A DNA stretch of 64,000 nt from Cutibacterium porci (lineage in GTDB: Bacteria; Actinomycetota; Actinomycetes; Propionibacteriales; Propionibacteriaceae), in assembly GCF_009696315.1 (NCBI RefSeq), contig NZ_VUMG01000002.1, positions 62,001-126,000 of the forward strand, in the 5' to 3' direction. Within the stretch, counting starts at the first letter, position 1; every line of letters starts with the position of its first letter. Shown in pieces: positions 8,320 to 17,870 of this stretch. The position numbers were made by a program, and so were the translations under genes. Under the pieces are notes generated by a model. That model saw only the letters and a list, made by a program, of their open reading frames with translations, ran no database searches and was not told the DNA's origin.

Positions 8320-9442
8320 GCCACACCTTCTGCCACGGGATTTGCACAGTGAGCTTCATTTGGTCGCTATCCATTTCTGCCTTGGTGATGAGGCCGGACA
8401 TGGAGTCACCGCCGGGCAGTGTGATTGCCGCCGTGTCGAGAACGTCTACGGCTGGATTGGCTGGTGCTTTGATGGCAATGTTTGCCATCCTGGATCCGCG
8501 CAGTGCGTCAAGTTTTTTCACAGCGGCCTGGGTGGCGAATGGGGTGGAGTGCACCATTTTGGAGGTTGAAATGTCTGGGATGCGCCCGAATGGGCCTCCC
8601 CACGCCAGCGGCCCGGAGCTGTCGTAGGCGGCCCCCCATATTTCGTACCGGTTTCCGGTATCGGTTTCAGCCTTGACGGCGGCCCCATTGACAAGCCCAG
8701 TGCGGGAGGCCTCGGGTGCCCAAGAGACAGCAACATCAGCGCCGACCTGATAGGTCCAGGTGATGCCCGTTCCAGCCGTGGATGAGACGAGCTGGAGAAG
8801 CCCGGCACGGTCGCACCAGATCGTGCGACCGTCGATGGCCACCAGCTGCAGGGCGGCATCGAGTTTTGTTGAGCCCCACTCCATATCCGAGGGTACCGGG
8901 GCGGTAGCCGACCAGCGGCCCAAGCGGATGTCGACCCCTTTGACGATGCGCGCCCACGCGTCCCGCACGGTCTGGGCGTGAGGTTGAACCCAGTTGGTCC
9001 ACTTCTCGTCGGCGAGCTGCTGCAGCATGTCGCGGGCTGTAGGCTGGAGTGTTTGCCCGCCGGTCCACCACTGGCCGTTAGATTGCAGGATCATGACTGC
9101 CGACTCGTCGGGTCCGGCATCCTCGATACGGAAGATTCCTATAGGGATTATTTGCTGCCATGCGTCGCCGACGGACAGCATCGCCTTGATGATGAGCTGC
9201 TGTCCCCACGGTGCTAGCGGGGACAGCGGGTCTGGGCCGAAAAGCGTCGAGTCCGGGTCGGAGACGGTGGCCTTGACTTCGCGAGTGACCTGCTGGCCGT
9301 CCCATGACGCCGAGAGCGTCAGCGAGTCGACCTGGATGTGTGAGGCGAGGACGCTGCCGCCGCGCACGGAGGTGGCCAGCCAGATGAGCTGGTGGGGGGA
9401 TGATAGGGCGTCATTCCATAGTGGTGATACCGGGTATCCCAT
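8312..9442 (-). CDS. Tail-tip (Tal-like) protein
   Basis: 376 aa. ATG 9442 shares one base with the Dit-like stop; the in-frame extension to 9481 is rejected because it runs into that gene. Features include LTLSASWDGQQVTREVKATV near residue 50, IPIGIFRIEDAGPDES near 110, and a long baseplate-hub fold. Siphovirus gene order (tape measure, Dit, Tal) predicts the tail-associated hub here. It caps the tail and carries the distal fibres. Confidence 0.7.
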   Translation of the reverse strand: MGYPVSPLWNDALSSPHQLIWLATSVRGGSVLASHIQVDSLTLSASWDGQQVTREVKATVSDPDSTLFGPDPLSPLAPWGQQLIIKAMLSVGDAWQQIIPIGIFRIEDAGPDESAVMILQSNGQWWTGGQTLQPTARDMLQQLADEKWTNWVQPHAQTVRDAWARIVKGVDIRLGRWSATAPVPSDMEWGSTKLDAALQLVAIDGRTIWCDRAGLLQLVSSTAGTGITWTYQVGADVAVSWAPEASRTGLVNGAAVKAETDTGNRYEIWGAAYDSSGPLAWGGPFGRIPDISTSKMVHSTPFATQAAVKKLDALRGSRMANIAIKAPANPAVDVLDTAAITLPGGDSMSGLITKAEMDSDQMKLTVQIPWQKVWHG

Positions 9443-10266
9443 CAGAAGATCCCCCGCTGCGCATCTAGATAGGTTGTCCACAGTGACGGCAGTCCGTCAT
9501 ATGTGGTGACGGACTGGGCTCTCGCATAGTCGGCGAGGTTTTGGTAGGTCCAGGGTGAGACGATGACCGGAAGCGTGCCCGGGTCAACCTCGTCTCCGGT
9601 GATCGTCCATGTCGTCTCCGTGTGGGCAGGATTATCGGCGTAGTCGCGCTCACGGTGCTCGCTCACACTCTGGGCTGTCATGTACAGCAGGCCGGTGCGG
9701 TGGCGGATGGCTGGGGCCCGGACGAGAATAGTGATGGATCGGCGCAGCAGGTCTTCGAATTGTTGCGCCGTGTCAAGGCCGGTGAGGCGAATGATAAGGG
9801 TGCGCTTCCCGCCAAGCTGGCGAACGCCGACGATCGCCGAGGGAAGGTTGGTGGACCAGCCAGGAGAGGACAGGGTGACAGTTTGATCGTGGCTCGTGTC
9901 GTCGTCTGTGCCTGCCATGAGGTCGACGTGAAGGGCCGAGGCGGGGTCGAGAGGATTTGACACCCAGCAGGTGTCGCAGTCGATGGTGCCGGTGTGGAAG
10001 GATGCCACCATGTTTTCAAGGTGTCCGCCGTTGGCGTTGAGGGAGAGGACCCGGTAGGTGACGTTGGTGTCAAGGGGGGCGTCCCAGTCGGTCACAAGGC
10101 CCTGGTTTCCTGCGATGATGACGTTTTCTGCGCCTCGCACAGGGGCCTCGCTGGAGCCGATAATCCGGCTGACGCGAATGTACGCGGTGCCGGAGGGGAG
10201 GTTTTTGGCCGTGATGGCCATATGTGGGGGAGTGTCGCCCCAGACGGCAGTGATGATCGTGCTCAT
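9442..10266 (-). CDS. Distal tail protein (Dit-like)
   Basis: 274 aa, GTG or ATG start overlapping the tape-measure stop. It lies immediately downstream of the tape measure, the invariant Dit position in siphophages. The protein is beta-rich (NLPSGTAYIRVSRIIGSSEA near the N-terminus) and has a C-terminal half with WTITGDEVDPGTLPVIVSPW. It would form the ring joining tail tube and tip. Confidence 0.7.
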   Translation of the reverse strand: MSTIITAVWGDTPPHMAITAKNLPSGTAYIRVSRIIGSSEAPVRGAENVIIAGNQGLVTDWDAPLDTNVTYRVLSLNANGGHLENMVASFHTGTIDCDTCWVSNPLDPASALHVDLMAGTDDDTSHDQTVTLSSPGWSTNLPSAIVGVRQLGGKRTLIIRLTGLDTAQQFEDLLRRSITILVRAPAIRHRTGLLYMTAQSVSEHRERDYADNPAHTETTWTITGDEVDPGTLPVIVSPWTYQNLADYARAQSVTTYDGLPSLWTTYLDAQRGIF

Positions 10267-13200
10267 CGGGCACTCCTTGCGAGATTGCGCGCTGTGGAGC
10301 GCTGCACAGATATGACTTTGGCTTCGACGGCTGGGCCTAGCCCGGGGACTTCGAGGACGACGCGACCGAGATTAATGTCCGGGGTGCGGGATGCGTGCGG
10401 CGAGATAGACCCTCCCGCGTATCCGGCGACGCCGAGGCGACGGCCAGTCTCCCACCAAATGTCCACTGACCGCTCACGCTTCGACGCCGCCAAAGGGATG
10501 TAGGCCTCCCCGCCGGTTTCTGGCTCAGCCCACAGTCTCGGCCCGTAGGCGATTTGGGCGGTGTGACCGCCATCGGCGTAGGCCGTGATCGTTGTCAGGC
10601 CCAGCTTTTTAGCGATGGCGTCGAGGGCCGCCGAGTTCCGGTTGAGCGCGTTGATAGCGTTACGGCCCCCAGCGAGCACGTTGCGGGCCATCTCGGTTCC
10701 GCCAGCCACCCCCATCGCAGTGAGGGTGTCGATGTTTTGCTGAGACAGTCCCATGGAGCGCAGCCGCATAATGTCAGAGCGGAATGCTGACAGTTCCTTG
10801 ACGCCCTGCCCCATGGAGGCCGACCAGTCCTGCCATGATCCTCCGGCGCGATATGCGGAGGCCATCGATCGTCCCGCGCTGGCAGCGTTCTGGCCTAGGG
10901 TTTTTATGACGTCAGAGACGGCCTTGGTGGCGTCGGCCTCCTTCTGTTTCGCGTCGTTAAGACGGTCCCCTAAATCCTTGGTGTTCTTAGCGTGGCGACG
11001 CCGCGCCTCCCACCATGCCCGTGAGGCGCGTTGCCGGTCACGGGTGGCTTTGGTGGCGGCCCTCACCGCAGCATTCAATTCTGCGATGTCTCCGGTGGGG
11101 GCGTTGAGGGTGAGGTTTACGCTGGCAAGCTGGGCTCCAGTTATTCCACCGTTGGCAAACCACTGCACGGCCCCGCCGAGGCGCTGCACCGCCTGGGCGG
11201 CGATGGCGCGGGATCGGCCACGCTTTGACCTAGCGAAAGGAATGTAAGCCTCACCTTCCGTCTCAGGCTCGGCCCAGACACGGTATGTCCCCGCCTTGGC
11301 TATTTGGGCATCATGGCGCTCATAGATCCCGCCGTTAGCGTGGGCGAGAAGGCCCGCGACCGCGCCGGAGACGCCACCTACTGCGGCCCGGATCACTACC
11401 GAGCGCGTCCTAGTGAGGCGGGAAAGGGCTGATTCAGCAGCGCTTGTGTCGGCGCTAGCAGACACGGTGACATGCTTGCCATTAGTGGCGTCGGCCTGCG
11501 ATTTCAGTGAGCTGATTTGCCCGGTGGCATTCGTCGCGCCAGGGGCCGACGACGGCACAAAGACCCGTTTGCCGTTGATGTTTTTCCACGCCCCATAAAC
11601 GCCGTCGATCTGGGCTTTAGCCCCCACCGCTCCAGGAGCCGATGTGGGAACAAAGATTCGTTTCCCGTTGATGTTTTGCCACGCCCCGCGAACACTGGTG
11701 ATTTGCGACTTCGCCGCTGCCGCACCAGGGGCTGATGTTGCAATCATGATGTGCTTACCGTCGATAGACTTTCGACGATTCTCAATCTGGTTCATTTGCC
11801 CCATGACACTGCCAGCATTGAGTAGCGCAATCGGGTGTTTGATGGGCTTCCCGTTGTCTTTCATAGCGGCGGTTTTGAATTTGTTGACCTGGTCTATGGC
11901 GGGAAGGAAGCCTTTGGTCTCGGCGATCGTGCGAACCTTGATTTGCTGATCCTTGGGGAGCCCTTTTATTTGCTGGTTGAGCTTGTCGACTTCTTTTTGG
12001 CCTCCCCCTTTCACTGTCACGATGATTCCGACTGTCTTGCCGTTGTTGGCTTTCAGGTCGTTGACGTACGTGAGCGCCTCGCTGATCCCCTTCTGCTTAG
12101 CGATAGCGAGTATTTGCACCTGCTGCGATCGTGGGAGGGTCGCTATCTTCGATCGTAGCTCGTCTATTTGCTGCGGTGTTGCCCCTTTAATGTTGAAGTC
12201 GAGGACAGCGTTTTTGACGTCAGGGATGAGGCCCAGGGAGGCGGCGAGCTGCTGCGCAGCCGGTGCCGACATTCCCATGGATTGGGCGAGCTCGATGAAT
12301 TTTTGGCTCGCCGCCGCAGTTTTTGCTGCCGCCTGATCTGCTCCCATGCCCTGGTCTTCCAGATTTTTTCGGTAGGCGAGGATGCTTGAGGCGAGATCGT
12401 TGAGAGCCTTCTGGTTGTTTCGGCCTTTCTCGGTATTAAGGTCGAGGTTTCGCCCATTCTCTTTCAAGGCTTTGGTGGCGTCTGCCATGCCCTGATACAT
12501 GCCGATTTGGGATCCGGAGAGTTTCAGCTGGGCGGACGCGTAATCGCTGAGAGACTTGGTAACATTCTCGTACGCTTGGGCGAGCTGCCCGGCAACATCG
12601 ACTTGGGCTTTCATCGAGTTGGCGGCCTGTTGGCCAGCCTTCCCAGATTTTCCTTGCGCAGCTTCGGCCCTAGTGATGGCTGCAGGAACTTTCCCGCCAA
12701 CCCAGTCCGCATAGTCTTTCGCGGATAGTGAGGTGACGCCGAGACTGCGGGCCTGCTCTTCGAGCATGGCGTGAAGCCGTGGCATGTGCTCGATCATTTC
12801 CGAGGTTCCGGTGCCGTTGCGGCGCAGTTCGGCGTCGAGCTGGTGCCACGCGGCCGCCCGCTGGTCGGGCCTCATTTTCGCCAGCTGCTCATCGAGGGCA
12901 CCGAAACGCTCATTCAACGTTTCGGCATTGCTCTTAGTGCCCATTATTCCGTTGGATATCTGGTTAAATCCATCGCTGATACGGTGCCAAGTGGAGCCGT
13001 CGTTGAGATATTTCAGGCCAGAGGAAAGATCATTGACGCCATCGGCGGACCACTTAAACGAGTGATTAATTTGGTCCATGGACGATGCGACTTTTTGGGC
13101 CGACCCAGATGCTAGGCCATTGAGGGCTGCGCTAGCCTGAGACGCCGACAAGGCGAATGAATCAACGATCTGCTGTGCGCCCTGCATTGCCGCACCGAGC

Positions 13201-14606
13201 GCGACGACGCCGCCCGTGGCCAATGCGGCTGCACCCTTGATGCCGCCCACCTTAGACAGCGCTCTTCCGGTGCGGGTTCCGGACTGCTCGGCTGCGGATG
13301 CGAGCGCCGAGAAGCTCTGCGACGCGGTAACGACAGCAGACTTGACTGCCGAGAATGCCGTTTTTGCGGCCCGGATAGCTGAAACAACTTTCGCTATCCC
13401 GACGGCTGCCGCCCCTAGCCCGATCAGGGCTGCCGCGACACCGGCGATACCCTGCGCCGCGCCAGCGTTGCGCTGGACGACACCGGCCAGCGCGGCCAGC
13501 TTGTCGACGATACTTTTGAGCGGCCCCTGCGAGCTCTCGCCGAGCGTAATGAACGCGTTTGTCCATGATGCCTTCAGCTTGGCGAGGGATCCGGCGAGAT
13601 TGTCTTGCATAGCGGTGGCGGTTTGCATCGCGGCACCAGACTTGCCGACGTTTTTCGCCCAGTCGGCGGCCGTGTTGGCACCATCCTTGTAGAGGATGGA
13701 GGCGGCGCGCACCGCGTCGGAGCCGAAGATCGTCGCCAGTGCGGCGTTGCGCTGGGACTCGGACAGGTGCGACATGGATTGGCGCAGCTGTCCTGCGATG
13801 CCGTCGAGGCCCACGAAATGACCCTGCGCGTCGTAGACGTGAATGCCCAGCTGCGACATCACCTGGGAGGCCTGAGTGGACGGGGCCGCAAGCTTTTGCA
13901 GCATCGTTTTCAGGGAGGTGCCAGCGTCGGAGCCCATGAGCCCAGCGTTGGCGAACTCGGCCAGCGCGCCCACTGTCTGATCTAGGCTCATTCCCATTTG
14001 CGAGGCGACCATGCCGCCCTGCGACAGGGCCATGGCTAAATCCTTGACGTCGCCTTGGGCCATGTTTGCACCGTTGGATAGCACGTCGGCGACGTGGCCC
14101 ACATCCTTGCCGGATAGCCCGAACTGTGTCATCGCCGACGATGCTGTTTCCGCAGCCTGCCCCACATCCATTTCGCCTGCGGCGGCCAGGGATAGGGCCC
14201 CCTGCAGACCTCCTCCGAGAATGTCTGAGGCTGATACGCCAGCCTTGGCGAGCGCCTCGACTGCCCCCATGGCCTGCGTGCCTGACACGCCGAATGTTCC
14301 GGCCATGGACATGGCTTGCGTTTTGAGCTGCTCTAGCTGGGCCCCGGTGACAGCGCCGGTCGATTTGACGCGTGAGACCGCCTGATCAAAATCTGCTGCC
14401 GCTTTGACGGGTGCAGAGAACGCGGCGGCCAGCCCGACAGCGCCGACCGCCCCCGTCGCCATTTGCCCGACGAGGCCGCTCACATGGGGGGTGGCACCCT
14501 GGAGCTTAGCGCCGAAGGCTTCTGTTGCTGTCGCGGCGCGCGTCAGGCCCGTCATGAACCCCTGCACGTCGGCTTTGAGTCTGACGGCTACCGTGCGGTC
14601 ACCCAT
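10263..14606 (-). CDS. Tail tape measure protein
   Basis: 1447 aa, by far the longest gene. The N-terminal 350 residues follow the TP901-type tape-measure core (ADFDQAVSRVKSTG, MGMSLDQTVGALAEFANAGL). A hydrophobic segment and Ala-rich coiled coils follow. Three tandem 35-residue repeats (about 11470-11790), each with GAWxNINGKRxFVPxSAPGA or a variant, lie in the second half. Two later modules share RxWAEPETxGEAYIPxAxSKR (near 11220 and 10490), an internal duplication. Tape-measure length sets tail length, so a tail of roughly 200 nm is expected from about 0.15 nm per residue. Confidence 0.9.
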   Translation of the reverse strand: MGDRTVAVRLKADVQGFMTGLTRAATATEAFGAKLQGATPHVSGLVGQMATGAVGAVGLAAAFSAPVKAAADFDQAVSRVKSTGAVTGAQLEQLKTQAMSMAGTFGVSGTQAMGAVEALAKAGVSASDILGGGLQGALSLAAAGEMDVGQAAETASSAMTQFGLSGKDVGHVADVLSNGANMAQGDVKDLAMALSQGGMVASQMGMSLDQTVGALAEFANAGLMGSDAGTSLKTMLQKLAAPSTQASQVMSQLGIHVYDAQGHFVGLDGIAGQLRQSMSHLSESQRNAALATIFGSDAVRAASILYKDGANTAADWAKNVGKSGAAMQTATAMQDNLAGSLAKLKASWTNAFITLGESSQGPLKSIVDKLAALAGVVQRNAGAAQGIAGVAAALIGLGAAAVGIAKVVSAIRAAKTAFSAVKSAVVTASQSFSALASAAEQSGTRTGRALSKVGGIKGAAALATGGVVALGAAMQGAQQIVDSFALSASQASAALNGLASGSAQKVASSMDQINHSFKWSADGVNDLSSGLKYLNDGSTWHRISDGFNQISNGIMGTKSNAETLNERFGALDEQLAKMRPDQRAAAWHQLDAELRRNGTGTSEMIEHMPRLHAMLEEQARSLGVTSLSAKDYADWVGGKVPAAITRAEAAQGKSGKAGQQAANSMKAQVDVAGQLAQAYENVTKSLSDYASAQLKLSGSQIGMYQGMADATKALKENGRNLDLNTEKGRNNQKALNDLASSILAYRKNLEDQGMGADQAAAKTAAASQKFIELAQSMGMSAPAAQQLAASLGLIPDVKNAVLDFNIKGATPQQIDELRSKIATLPRSQQVQILAIAKQKGISEALTYVNDLKANNGKTVGIIVTVKGGGQKEVDKLNQQIKGLPKDQQIKVRTIAETKGFLPAIDQVNKFKTAAMKDNGKPIKHPIALLNAGSVMGQMNQIENRRKSIDGKHIMIATSAPGAAAAKSQITSVRGAWQNINGKRIFVPTSAPGAVGAKAQIDGVYGAWKNINGKRVFVPSSAPGATNATGQISSLKSQADATNGKHVTVSASADTSAAESALSRLTRTRSVVIRAAVGGVSGAVAGLLAHANGGIYERHDAQIAKAGTYRVWAEPETEGEAYIPFARSKRGRSRAIAAQAVQRLGGAVQWFANGGITGAQLASVNLTLNAPTGDIAELNAAVRAATKATRDRQRASRAWWEARRRHAKNTKDLGDRLNDAKQKEADATKAVSDVIKTLGQNAASAGRSMASAYRAGGSWQDWSASMGQGVKELSAFRSDIMRLRSMGLSQQNIDTLTAMGVAGGTEMARNVLAGGRNAINALNRNSAALDAIAKKLGLTTITAYADGGHTAQIAYGPRLWAEPETGGEAYIPLAASKRERSVDIWWETGRRLGVAGYAGGSISPHASRTPDINLGRVVLEVPGLGPAVEAKVISVQRSTARNLARSAR

Positions 14607-15008
14607 GCGTACCTCCTTGTGCGGCGTCGTTGAGCATTTGTGCGAGTTCTGTCATCTCTGATCGTGTGCCGTGAACCCATCGTCTCGACCGTTCCGGGTT
14701 GGCGGTGGCGTCACGGTTGCCGTCACGGCGCGCCTGCTCTGCCTGGTCGCGGTCGAGGGCCTCCAGGGACGGGCACGTGATGGCCACGCCTGTGTAGTCG
14801 GCTGCCGTTGTCCCCTCATGCTCGGAGAGGGGTCGCCCGCATCCTGGGCAGCACGTGGCCTCGTAGGCGTCGAGGGCGTCGATGATGGCGCGATCCTCGG
14901 GGGTCCATCCTGGCGTCTCGCCCCCCCAGTACTGGCTCGGCGTGACCCCCCACTCGCGGGCGTGAGTGATGTCGCGACGCACCTGAGGGTCGGCGACAGC
15001 CCTCCTCA
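14599..15008 (-). CDS. Tail assembly chaperone, -1 frame extension (gpT-like)
   Basis: This open frame continues in the -1 frame directly from the slippery site at 15009-15015, reading PFLRRAVADPQVRRDITHAR and onward to a stop at 14599. It contains a CPGCGRPLSEHEG zinc-type motif in the middle. In long-tailed phages this second frame is translated only as a fusion to the upstream chaperone (gpG and gpGT). An independent GTG start at 14982 is possible but has no convincing ribosome site. It overlaps the tape-measure start, as expected for this pair. Confidence 0.75.
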
Positions 15009-15575
15009 GAAAGGGATGTTTTGGCCTGCCGTGCAGGCTTCGATGGCGGCACCGTAGATGGGCGACAGGAGGCCTATGGGTAGCGCTTTGAGGAGGCTCT
15101 CGGCGGCGTTCTTGTCGATGTCGGTGGGGTCGCCGTCGACGGTTGTCACCGCTGACAGGCAGCGCAGCGGAAGATTAATGTTTTGCCACTGCTGGCGTTG
15201 GTCTTTGGGGCGGGCATCGGATTCTGCGATGATCTTGGAGAATTCGCTGGATGATAGCCCCGACAGCACGAATCGGATGGTTTTGTCTCGGGCCTGGCTG
15301 GTGAGCGTGTCGAGACGCTTCTGTGCGGCCTTGAGGTCGCGTCGTGCCGAGGCTAGCGGCGTTGCTTTCCCGATGCGGCCAGAGTCGTTGTCGCCGTCAG
15401 TGTTTTCGGCGTCGTCGACGGCTGATTGTGCGAGTGCTACGGCGGTTTGCGCCTCGTCGATGGCTGCCGCGAGTTCGGGGTCTAGACATAGGTCTGCGTG
15501 CCTGGTGACGCGGTGCTCTCCGGCCACGTATTCGGCGATTTGGCGGCGCCAGTCGATTTTCTGGGTGTCTGTCAC
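15006..15575 (-). CDS. Tail assembly chaperone (gpG-like)
   Basis: 189 aa. The GTG start at 15575 (VTDTQKIDWRRQIAEYV) is chosen because GAGGAG lies just upstream; the longer frame to 15641 has no such site. The protein is helical and charged. It sits between the major tail protein and the tape measure, as tail chaperones do, and ends exactly at a CCCTTTC slippery sequence, allowing a proportion of ribosomes to make the longer fusion. Confidence 0.8.
   Translation of the reverse strand: MTDTQKIDWRRQIAEYVAGEHRVTRHADLCLDPELAAAIDEAQTAVALAQSAVDDAENTDGDNDSGRIGKATPLASARRDLKAAQKRLDTLTSQARDKTIRFVLSGLSSSEFSKIIAESDARPKDQRQQWQNINLPLRCLSAVTTVDGDPTDIDKNAAESLLKALPIGLLSPIYGAAIEACTAGQNIPF
15009..15015 (-). 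promoter_or_regulatory. Programmed -1 frameshift site CCCTTTC
   Basis: On the minus strand the last codons of the gpG-like gene are ATC CCT TTC TGA. The heptamer C_CCT_TTC fits the X_XXY_YYZ slippery pattern and lies immediately before the stop. Slipping back one base opens the frame to 14599. Conserved frameshifting in tail chaperone genes is well established for siphophages. Confidence 0.75.
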
Positions 15576-15671
15576 TGCGTGCTCCTCAATGTGTATGCCA
15601 GTCCTGCAATGGGTGGGGTGGGCGACGGAGAGGACCGGCACACACGGAGCCGCCGCCCACCGGATCAGGGG

Positions 15672-16178
15672 TTAGGAGCCCGCTACGACGCCCTTGAGGG
15701 TGCGATCTTGGACAGACCATCCGACGTTCATGACGAACAGTTCGCCGTCTGAGGTCGTAATGTCGCCGGGCTCCTTCTTTTTGACCGTCACCTGCCAGGC
15801 GTAGTAGCGCTGGCCGGAGGCGATATCGGTGTCAGGGGACAGGTGCGGGAATTCGACAATGTACCCGTGCACGCCAGGCTCTAGACTGTCGATGAAAGCG
15901 TCAGGCTTCTGCGGGTCATCAATGATGATGTCAAGATCGTCGATCGCGTATGTGATCGGCCCGGGGCGTTTCTTTGCGTTGCGGGAGCAGATGCGCTTAT
16001 CCTCTGATTCGGATGCGTCGGATTTGTTTGAGAACTTGGTGAGGGCGCACGTGAACGCTGTTCCCGCGTTGAGTTCAGCCACGGTGGCGGCTTCGATCTT
16101 GGCGAGCGAGGGGACCCACACGAATTTCGAGTCCTGAATGGTCTCAATTCCGGCGGGATTATAAACGGTGATGGACAT
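15672..16178 (-). CDS. Major tail protein
   Basis: 168 aa from ATG 16178. It has the usual small size and beta-rich composition of tail-tube proteins, with MSITVYNPAGIETIQDSKFV at the start and YYAWQVTVKKKEPGDIT near the C-terminus. It lies between the head-tail joining genes and the tail chaperones. It would polymerise into the tail tube around the tape measure. Confidence 0.75.
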   Translation of the reverse strand: MSITVYNPAGIETIQDSKFVWVPSLAKIEAATVAELNAGTAFTCALTKFSNKSDASESEDKRICSRNAKKRPGPITYAIDDLDIIIDDPQKPDAFIDSLEPGVHGYIVEFPHLSPDTDIASGQRYYAWQVTVKKKEPGDITTSDGELFVMNVGWSVQDRTLKGVVAGS

Positions 16179-16180
16179 GA

Positions 16181-16369
16181 TTATTTCTCCTCTGTGTTGG
16201 CAGGTTTGGCGGGCTGTGTGCCACCGAGCGGCTTCCTCGGCACGGTTGGGAGTGGCCGCCCTTGTCGGTCTACGGCCTCCGCGTCGATGATTTTCGCCCC
16301 CTTGGGGATGGTGTCGGCGGGTACGGTGCGCACACAGAGCGGCTCGGATATGCGAACCCAGTCGGTCAT
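16181..16369 (-). CDS. Small protein in the head-tail joining block
   Basis: 62 aa from ATG 16369, overlapping the upstream stop (ATGA) and ending two bases before the major tail start. The N-terminal half (TDWVRISEPLCVRTVPADTI) is compact and the C-terminal half is Pro/Lys-rich. Position suggests a minor structural or assembly role. No family recognised. Confidence 0.55.
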   Translation of the reverse strand: MTDWVRISEPLCVRTVPADTIPKGAKIIDAEAVDRQGRPLPTVPRKPLGGTQPAKPANTEEK

Positions 16370-16737
16370 GGTGTTCTCCTTGCGGTGAGGGTGAATGTTT
16401 GCGTGCAAGACCAGCGGTAGTTGGATGGGTCGTTGCGGTCCTCGAGGACTGGTCCGGTGTCGCGGTGCGTCAGGCGGTATCCGTCGATGCGTAGCCCGTC
16501 GAGGATGTCGCGGGCCTTGGTGGCGAGGAGTCTGCACCCGGCTGGATTGTTGTTGACGGTCATGATGCGCACTGGGATGGTGGCGAGTGGGCGGGACCCC
16601 AGCGTGGTGGACAGCGTGCCAGGGTCGGCGTCGACGAGCAGCCATGGTTCTTGAGGGGCGTCGGAGACGCGTGAGTCGAGGACGGTTGGGCACACTGTCT
16701 CGAGGGCGTCCATGATGGGGGCGGTCGGGTCACTCAT
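16366..16737 (-). CDS. Tail terminator / completion protein
   Basis: 123 aa from ATG 16737 (a start at 16746 adds three residues). Features such as PWLLVDADPGTLSTTLGSRP, VRIMTVNNNPAGCRLLATKA and a final basic strand fit the lambda gpU / DUF3168-like tail terminator plan. It follows the HK97 gp10-like gene, as is usual. Confidence 0.65.
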   Translation of the reverse strand: MSDPTAPIMDALETVCPTVLDSRVSDAPQEPWLLVDADPGTLSTTLGSRPLATIPVRIMTVNNNPAGCRLLATKARDILDGLRIDGYRLTHRDTGPVLEDRNDPSNYRWSCTQTFTLTARRTP

Positions 16738-17089
16738 CGAGCACACCTGCCGCTATCTGCTCCATGGCGGCGACGAATCCCGGCTCTGCGGCGTCGACTG
16801 CCGGTCCCATGAATGGGTGAGCCTCCATGCGTGATGTGCCCCACTCCTGGTAGGGGGCGTAGGCGACGGTGGGGCCGATGACGGCTGACATGCCCCCACC
16901 GGTGATTGTTGAGCCGATGCTGGCGCGCAGTGCGCCGGTGTCGACGGGGGCGAACTGCTTAGCCTTGGACTCGATGTCGAAGGCCGTTTTCCTGATGGCC
17001 TGCTGGGCTTTGCGGGTGCCTCTGATCCCGGCCTTGCCGAGGTTGGCGGCGAGGCGATTCAGCTGTGAGGTGTCGACGGTGAATGCCAT
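16730..17089 (-). CDS. HK97 gp10-like head-tail joining protein
   Basis: 119 aa from ATG 17089. The N-terminal frame to 17530 is an Arg/Pro/His-rich shadow and is rejected. The diagnostic stretch is KQFAPVDTGALRASI (residues 40-55) followed by GPTVAYAPYQEWGTSRMEAH, the classic HK97 gp10 signature. It helps connect the capsid to the tail. Confidence 0.85.
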   Translation of the reverse strand: MAFTVDTSQLNRLAANLGKAGIRGTRKAQQAIRKTAFDIESKAKQFAPVDTGALRASIGSTITGGGMSAVIGPTVAYAPYQEWGTSRMEAHPFMGPAVDAAEPGFVAAMEQIAAGVLDE

Positions 17090-17469
17090 GTGCGTGTCAC
17101 GTGGGCCCTTCTGGTGATAGCCCAGCCTTGACGTTCCACGTCGCCGACGTACCAGGTGCCCGTGTTGCGCGGGTCGAGGCTGGAGGTGACGGTGACGCGG
17201 TCGCCTTCGCGGATGTCGGCGTCGAGGCTGGTCTTGAGGATGTGGTCGACGACGCGGATGGGCTCGTCTGCTGATGCGGTGTCGCGGGCCTGCAGGGTTG
17301 ATTGCTGTTGTAGCAGGGCGGGGATGGCGGCGGCGACTGTGTCCCATTCTTGGTGCTCGTCGCCAAGGTCGCCTACGGTGACTGGCCCTGGGCGCTCTAC
17401 GGTGATGGTGTCGGTGAGGGTTTGCGCGTGGAGGGCGCGGGCGGTGTCGATGGCTTGTGTCAGGTCCAT
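17059..17469 (-). CDS. Head completion protein
   Basis: 136 aa from ATG 17469. It is beta-rich, with LTDTITVERPGPVTVGDLGD near residue 18 and a central RVVDHILKTSLDADIREGDR, a pattern of SPP1 gp16 / HK97 gp7-like stoppers. It overlaps the gp10-like gene by 31 bases. Assignment combines these features with strict gene order. Confidence 0.65.
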   Translation of the reverse strand: MDLTQAIDTARALHAQTLTDTITVERPGPVTVGDLGDEHQEWDTVAAAIPALLQQQSTLQARDTASADEPIRVVDHILKTSLDADIREGDRVTVTSSLDPRNTGTWYVGDVERQGWAITRRAHVTRTWHSPSTPHS

Positions 17470-17870
17470 GATGCGTCACCCCAGTCGCGGTACAGGTCGG
17501 TTGTGGGCCGGTAGGTGCGTGGCTGACCAACCTCGATGAGAGTAAAACCTCCCTGGTGGGTGTCGGCCCAGATGCGGGAGCGTCGACGCCAGGTGTTGGC
17601 GGTGGAGGCCCAGTCTTTGGGGGCGATGACCATGGTGGTGCCCTCGGAGGTGACGTGGGTGAGTTGGTCGCCTGCCAGGGACGCCGCCAGCATTGCCGCC
17701 TCGGCGGCAGCCCACCACTGGTCGTAGGTGGGCTGCCAGTCGGGGTCGCCGGGCAGGCGTCCGTGATCGTCGGGGATGGCTGACCCGTCGACGCACTCGG
17801 AGATCTGGTCTTGGCTAATGGCGTTGCCGAGGAGCCCGGTCACGTGCAGTATTGCGAGGTTTTTGTCCAC
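17460..17870 (-). CDS. Head-tail connector (adaptor) protein
   Basis: 136 aa from ATG 17870. It is mostly helical with Trp-rich segments (DPDWQPTYDQWWAAAEAAML), then a short beta tail ending YRPTTDLYRDWGDASW. This fits the gp6/gp15-type adaptor that docks beneath the portal. It overlaps the next gene by ten bases. Confidence 0.65.
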   Translation of the reverse strand: MDKNLAILHVTGLLGNAISQDQISECVDGSAIPDDHGRLPGDPDWQPTYDQWWAAAEAAMLAASLAGDQLTHVTSEGTTMVIAPKDWASTANTWRRRSRIWADTHQGGFTLIEVGQPRTYRPTTDLYRDWGDASWT

